64,000 nt of DNA from Rhodovibrionaceae bacterium. GTDB taxonomy: Bacteria; Pseudomonadota; Alphaproteobacteria; Kiloniellales; DSM-21159. Location: positions 34,982 to 98,981 of the forward strand of contig JANQMX010000111.1 in the NCBI GenBank assembly GCA_028279885.1. Reading direction: 5' to 3'. Position numbers and translations under genes: made by a program. This document shows positions 60,342 through 64,000 of this stretch, one piece after another. A model generated the notes under the pieces. That model saw only the letters and a program-made list of their open reading frames with translations, searched no databases and had not been told where the DNA came from. Position 1 is the stretch's first letter. Every line of letters starts with the position of its first letter.

Positions 60342-62357
60342 TTGTTCGATAGTCTTCTGATAGCCAATCGCAGCGAGATTGCCTGCCGCATCATGCGCAG
60401 CGCCCGTGCCATGGGCCTGCGCTGCATTGCCGTCTACTCCGATGCGGATGCCGAGGCCCAGCATGTGCTGCAAAGCGATCTGGCGCTGCGCCTCGGCCCT
60501 GCGCCCGCGGCCGAGAGTTATCTGCGCATCGATGCCATCCTGGAGGCGGCAAAGCGTGCCGGCGCGCAAGCCATTCATCCGGGCTACGGCTTCCTGTCGG
60601 AGAATGCCGGCTTCGCCGAGGCCTGCGCCGAGGCGGGCCTGGTTTTTGTCGGCCCGTCGGCGGCGGCCATCCGCGCCATGGGGTCCAAGAGCGAGGCTAA
60701 GGCGATCATGGCTAGGGCCGGCGTGCCCTTGGTGCCGGGCTATCACGAGGCGGACCAGGATCCGGATCTGCTGGCGTCCGAAGCCACCCGCATCGGCTTT
60801 CCCGTTCTCATCAAAGCCTCGGCCGGCGGCGGCGGCAAAGGCATGCGACCGGTGAGCGCTCCAGAGGCGTTTTCCGCCGAGCTGGCCGCGGCCAAGCGCG
60901 AGGCCAAGGCGTCCTTTGGCGACGACCGGGTTCTCATCGAGAAGTATCTGGGGAATCCGCGCCATATCGAAGTGCAGGTGCTGGCCGACAGTCACGGCAA
61001 GACCCTCCACCTTTTCGAGCGCGATTGTTCTCTCCAACGGCGGCACCAGAAGGTGATCGAAGAGGCGCCGGCCCCCGGCCTGACGGCGGAGCAGCGCACC
61101 AAGCTCTGCACCGCGGGCGTGGCGGCTGCCGAGGCCGTCGGCTACGTCGGCGCCGGTACCGTCGAGTTCATCGCCGAGGGCGGGGACTTCTACTTCATGG
61201 AGATGAACACACGTCTCCAGGTCGAGCACCCGGTCACCGAGATGATCACCGGCCTCGATCTGGTGGCTTGGCAGATCCGTATCGCCGCCGGTGAGCCTTT
61301 GCCGTTCGATCAGACGGACCTAGGAATTGACGGGCATGCGGTCGAGGCGCGCCTCTATGCCGAAGACCCGGCGAACGACTTTCTGCCGACCACCGGGCGA
61401 CTGACCAGCCTCAGCCTCGCCGACGATCGGCCGGGTTTGCGGGTCGACAGCGGTGTCGTCGAGGGCGATGAGATCACGCCTTACTACGATCCCATGATCG
61501 CCAAGGTGATTGCGCATGGTGCAGATCGGGATGAGGCCTTGGCGCGCTTGGCGGCGGCCCTGGCGGACAGCCGGCTCACCGGGCTGAACAGCAATCTCGG
61601 TTACCTCGAAGCGGCACTGCGGCATCCGGACTTCGGCGCCGGAGACCTCGACACCGGTTTTCTGGCCCGCCATGCCGAGAGCCTCCTCGGCGAGACCGGC
61701 CCCAGTCGGGAAGAGCGTCTCGCGCTCGGCGCCCTGGCCGAGCAGCTCCTGCGGGCACGGCAGGCGGTGGAGAGCGCGGCGCTGACCGAGGATCCCCACA
61801 GTCCCTGGGCCGACGCGCGTGGCTGGCGTTTGAACGGCGGCACCCGCCGCCTGATCCGCTTCCGGCTGGGCAGCGACACGGAAGAGATCGAGCTTCATTA
61901 CCGTTCCGACGGCTATTCGGTTCGCGTCGGTGCGCGCACGATCGAAGCCAGCGCCAGAGATCTCGCCGACGGCGCCGTCCTGGTCGGCTTGGACGGTGTC
62001 CGACACCGCATTCACGTCGTTTGGCAGGGCGCGCGGCTGACGCTGTCCGGCTTCGGCTGGTCTCAGCGCCTGGAGCTGGTCGACCCCCTCGGCGGCCACG
62101 GCGAGGACAGCGGGGGAGCGGGGCATCTCAGCGCCCCCATGCCGGGCCGAGTGACGCAGGTTGTGGTGTCCTTGGGAGAGGCGGTCGAGCCCGGCCAACT
62201 GCTGCTGGTGCTGGAGGCCATGAAGATGGAGCACAGCATCAAGGCGCCCATGGCCGGCGTCGTCGCGGTGCTCCAGGTGGCGGAAGGCGATCAGGTCGAA
62301 GAGGGCATGGAGCTGGTTGCTGTCGAGTCCTCCGCCGAGGAGGGTCCTGCCGGATGA
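60342..62357 (+). CDS. mccA: Methylcrotonyl-CoA carboxylase biotin-containing (alpha) subunit
   Basis: A 671-aa protein with a biotin carboxylase domain (about 1-450: [20 protein letters not shown], the glycine-rich ATP loop [44 protein letters not shown]), a linker domain, and a C-terminal biotinyl domain with the biotin Lys in [13 protein letters not shown]. Size and operon with HMG-CoA lyase indicate methylcrotonyl-CoA carboxylase; the beta subunit is at 26837. The start is TTG, 3 bases after the CBS gene stop. The stop overlaps the next gene (ATGA). Confidence 0.9.
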   Translation: MFDSLLIANRSEIACRIMRSARAMGLRCIAVYSDADAEAQHVLQSDLALRLGPAPAAESYLRIDAILEAAKRAGAQAIHPGYGFLSENAGFAEACAEAGLVFVGPSAAAIRAMGSKSEAKAIMARAGVPLVPGYHEADQDPDLLASEATRIGFPVLIKASAGGGGKGMRPVSAPEAFSAELAAAKREAKASFGDDRVLIEKYLGNPRHIEVQVLADSHGKTLHLFERDCSLQRRHQKVIEEAPAPGLTAEQRTKLCTAGVAAAEAVGYVGAGTVEFIAEGGDFYFMEMNTRLQVEHPVTEMITGLDLVAWQIRIAAGEPLPFDQTDLGIDGHAVEARLYAEDPANDFLPTTGRLTSLSLADDRPGLRVDSGVVEGDEITPYYDPMIAKVIAHGADRDEALARLAAALADSRLTGLNSNLGYLEAALRHPDFGAGDLDTGFLARHAESLLGETGPSREERLALGALAEQLLRARQAVESAALTEDPHSPWADARGWRLNGGTRRLIRFRLGSDTEEIELHYRSDGYSVRVGARTIEASARDLADGAVLVGLDGVRHRIHVVWQGARLTLSGFGWSQRLELVDPLGGHGEDSGGAGHLSAPMPGRVTQVVVSLGEAVEPGQLLLVLEAMKMEHSIKAPMAGVVAVLQVAEGDQVEEGMELVAVESSAEEGPAG

Positions 62358-63265
62358 ACACAGCCACGACGCTCGAAGGAGCCGCGGTCAAGATCGTCGA
62401 GGTCGGGCCGCGCGACGGGCTGCAGAACGAGCCGGACAGCGTCGGCCTGGAGGTCAAGCTCGCGCTGATCGACCGGCTTGCCGACTGCGGCCTGGGGGTC
62501 ATCGAGGCCGGTGCCTTCGTGTCTCCCAAGTGGGTGCCGCAGATGGCGGACAGTGCCGAGGTGTTGGCCGGCATCGCACGCCGGCCGGGGCGCCGCTATC
62601 CCGTCCTGGTGCCCAACCTCAAAGGCTACGAGCGCGCCCGCGCTTCGGGGGCCGAGGAGATCGCAGTCTTTGCCGCGGCCTCCGAGAGCTTCTCGCAAAA
62701 GAACATCAACTGCTCCATCGCCGAAAGCCTGGAGCGCTTCCGGCCGGTGATGGAGGCGGCGCAGGGAGACGGCGTTGCTGTGCGCGGCTATGTCTCCTGC
62801 GTGCTCGGCTGCCCTTACGAAGGCGCGGTCGATCCGGCGAAAGTGGCCGAGGTCGCAGCGGCGCTGCAGGCCATGGGCTGCTACGAAGTTTCGCTCGGTG
62901 ACACCATCGGCGTCGGCACGCCGGAGGCGGCCCGGCGCATGCTCCTGCGGGTGGCTGAGGCGCTGCCGATGCCGGCCTTGGCGCTGCATTTCCACGACAC
63001 CTATGGTCAGGCGCTCGCCAACATCTACGCCTGTTTGGAAGAAGGGGCACGGGTGATCGATTCCTCCGTCGGCGGTCTAGGTGGCTGTCCCTATGCCAAA
63101 GGGGCGAGCGGCAATGTGGCGACCGAGGACGTCGTCTACATGCTGAACGGGCTCGGCATGGACAGCGGAATCGATCTGGACCGTCTGATCGAAACGGCCT
63201 GGTTCATCTGCCGGGCGCTGGGGCGGCAGCCGGTCTCCCGCGTCGCGCTGGCAAAGGCTGCCTGA
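62354..63265 (+). CDS. mvaB: Hydroxymethylglutaryl-CoA lyase
   Basis: A 303-aa TIM-barrel lyase that splits HMG-CoA to acetoacetate and acetyl-CoA, the last step of leucine degradation. [13 protein letters not shown] (catalytic Asp and divalent-metal region), [41 protein letters not shown], and the Cys loop [20 protein letters not shown] are all present. The start at 62354 overlaps the mccA stop (ATGA). Confidence 0.95.
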   Translation: MNTATTLEGAAVKIVEVGPRDGLQNEPDSVGLEVKLALIDRLADCGLGVIEAGAFVSPKWVPQMADSAEVLAGIARRPGRRYPVLVPNLKGYERARASGAEEIAVFAAASESFSQKNINCSIAESLERFRPVMEAAQGDGVAVRGYVSCVLGCPYEGAVDPAKVAEVAAALQAMGCYEVSLGDTIGVGTPEAARRMLLRVAEALPMPALALHFHDTYGQALANIYACLEEGARVIDSSVGGLGGCPYAKGASGNVATEDVVYMLNGLGMDSGIDLDRLIETAWFICRALGRQPVSRVALAKAA

Positions 63266-63276
63266 AGAGGCGGATT

Positions 63277-63699
63277 GTGACTCTGCATCTCATCAAGCTG
63301 TCGGTCGGTTCGGAAAGCGTGGAAAGCCTGGCCGCTTGGCAGGCCGGGCGCCTGGCGGAGACCGGACGAATCGTTCACCGGACTCGGATGATGCCGAAGA
63401 GGAAAGAGGCGCTGCTCGATGGCGGCTCGATCTACTGGGTCATCAAGGGCATCGTCAGCGCGCGTCAGCCCTTGGTCGACATCACCGCTGAGGATGACGC
63501 CGAAGGCGGCCGACGCTGGGCGGTCTTGCACTTGGAGCAGAAGTTGGTGCGGGTGGCGCCGCGTGCCCATCGTCCGTTCCAAGGCTGGCGCTATTTGGAG
63601 CCGAAGGATGCCCCGCCGGACATCACGGCGGAGACCGGCGATCTTGCCGATATGCCGCCTGAGATGCTGCGCGACCTGCGGACTTTAGGCCTGCTCTGA
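63277..63699 (+). CDS. DUF1489 protein
   Basis: A 140-aa protein of the alphaproteobacterial DUF1489 family, beginning MTLHLIKLSVGSESVESLAAWQ and continuing with WVIKGIVSARQPLVDI and FQGWRYLEPKDAPPD. No membrane segment or catalytic motif is evident. The start is GTG, 11 bases after the HMG-CoA lyase stop, so it is probably the last gene of the leucine operon. Function unknown. Confidence 0.88.
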   Translation: MTLHLIKLSVGSESVESLAAWQAGRLAETGRIVHRTRMMPKRKEALLDGGSIYWVIKGIVSARQPLVDITAEDDAEGGRRWAVLHLEQKLVRVAPRAHRPFQGWRYLEPKDAPPDITAETGDLADMPPEMLRDLRTLGLL

Positions 63700-63763
63700 A
63701 CCGGGCGGCGTGGGTGTGAAAACGGCCCCGCAAAGAAATGTGACACGCCCGTAATTTTTTCTC

Positions 63764-63792
63764 TGGACAAGGCCGGGGCGGATGCATAGATA
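63764..63792 (+). promoter_or_regulatory. Probable sigma-70 promoter, stable-RNA type
   Basis: TGGACA (63764-63769), a 17-base spacer and TAGATA (63787-63792), with an AT-rich stretch (GTAATTTTTTC) just upstream. Transcription would start near 63799, directly before a hairpin. No protein gene follows in the remaining 200 bases, which suits a stable-RNA operon leader. Confidence 0.5.
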
Positions 63793-63799
63793 ACGCCTC

Positions 63800-63824
63800 G
63801 CGCCGCTCGTGAAGCGGCGCTTTT
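63800..63824 (+). terminator. Hairpin with T run at the start of the predicted leader
   Basis: A perfect 8-bp stem GCGCCGCT/AGCGGCGC with a 5-base loop and a T4 tail. It may end the upstream DUF1489 transcript, or act as a leader hairpin of the transcript from the promoter at 63764. The rest of the window to 64000 has a second small hairpin (ACCGCTC/GAGCGGT, about 63848-63865), a T6 run and an AT-rich stretch, but no open frame I can support. Confidence 0.6.
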
Positions 63825-64000
63825 CTTCCCGGGAATTGCGACCAGCGACCGCTCCGAGGAGCGGTGGAGGGGAGCTTTTTTCGGTCAAGTGGCCGGGTCC
63901 GGCGCTTGGGTTATTTGACAAGTTGTTATGATTTGGAAGGGATGTGTTGGCGGTTGGCCTTTGTTGGGCTGATCAGCTGATATGTCTTAGGTGTCTGTCT

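Noticed and set aside
1..64000. CRISPR arrays, insertion sequences, prophage.
   Set aside because: No regularly spaced direct repeats, no transposase or integrase motifs, and no phage structural genes were seen on either strand.

Overview
The window is chromosomal DNA of a GC-rich (mostly mid-60s percent) Alphaproteobacterium, probably a Rhodospirillales/Kiloniellales-type heterotroph. Pointers are a CpdR-type response regulator divergent from an N-formylglutamate amidohydrolase family gene, small DUF1489 and DUF465 proteins, a ChvG/ChvI-like two-component pair, and several catabolic and uptake operons (sarcosine, branched-chain amino acid/amide, leucine, D-glutamate). I see no transposase, integrase, phage gene or CRISPR array.

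Layout. 1-5.7 kb: end of a DUF302-like gene with a terminator, then the heterotetrameric sarcosine oxidase operon soxBDAG, followed by a LysR regulator. 6.7-13.7 kb, minus strand: 2-hydroxyacid dehydrogenase, livF-livG-livM-livH, substrate-binding protein and a DapA-family aldolase. 13.8-20.7 kb: small proteins, a TPR-sulfotransferase, a secreted metallophosphoesterase, an M81 (MlrC-like) peptidase, a Tat-signal protein resembling the alanyl-tRNA synthetase catalytic core, and tRNA-Val(GAC). 20.8-25.6 kb: cpdR, the amidohydrolase, a probable minus-strand sRNA, a lytic transglycosylase, an ankyrin protein, a class V aminotransferase and a methyltransferase. 25.6-34.9 kb: acyl-CoA dehydrogenase, mccB, SDR, DUF3291, second acyl-CoA dehydrogenase, HAD, DsbA-fold isomerase, cNMP-EAL phosphodiesterase, GNAT and a secreted protein. 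34.9-43.2 kb: threonine-dehydratase-like enzyme, orphan pstB behind a possible Pho box, gamma-glutamyltransferase divergent from dgcN-dgcA, HTD2-like dehydratase, MATE exporter. 43.5-52.4 kb: ChvG/ChvI-like pair with a lipoprotein, dusA, HD hydrolase, a Popeye-like cNMP-binding membrane protein, ubiX, DUF465, CHASE2-cyclase. 52.4-56.1 kb: FecR-domain protein, cupin-4 oxygenase, alkaline-phosphatase-superfamily enzyme. 56.2-63.7 kb: one long plus-strand operon in which a K+ channel, two DUF1538 proteins, a PII-like protein and a CBS protein sit between leucine-degradation genes (methylglutaconyl-CoA hydratase, mccA, HMG-CoA lyase). The last 300 bases look like a stable-RNA promoter and leader.

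How the genes work together. Leucine degradation is split: mccB with an isovaleryl-type dehydrogenase near 26 kb, and mccA, hydratase and lyase 30-36 kb away. Cyclic-nucleotide proteins recur (cNMP-EAL, Popeye-like, CHASE2-cyclase). The most unusual observation is a pattern seen twice. A lower-GC gene (M81 peptidase; Popeye-like protein) lies directly behind a host gene, and just beyond it is a diverged, mostly synonymously changed second copy of the 3' end of that host gene. This looks like a footprint of gene import by recombination at a gene end.
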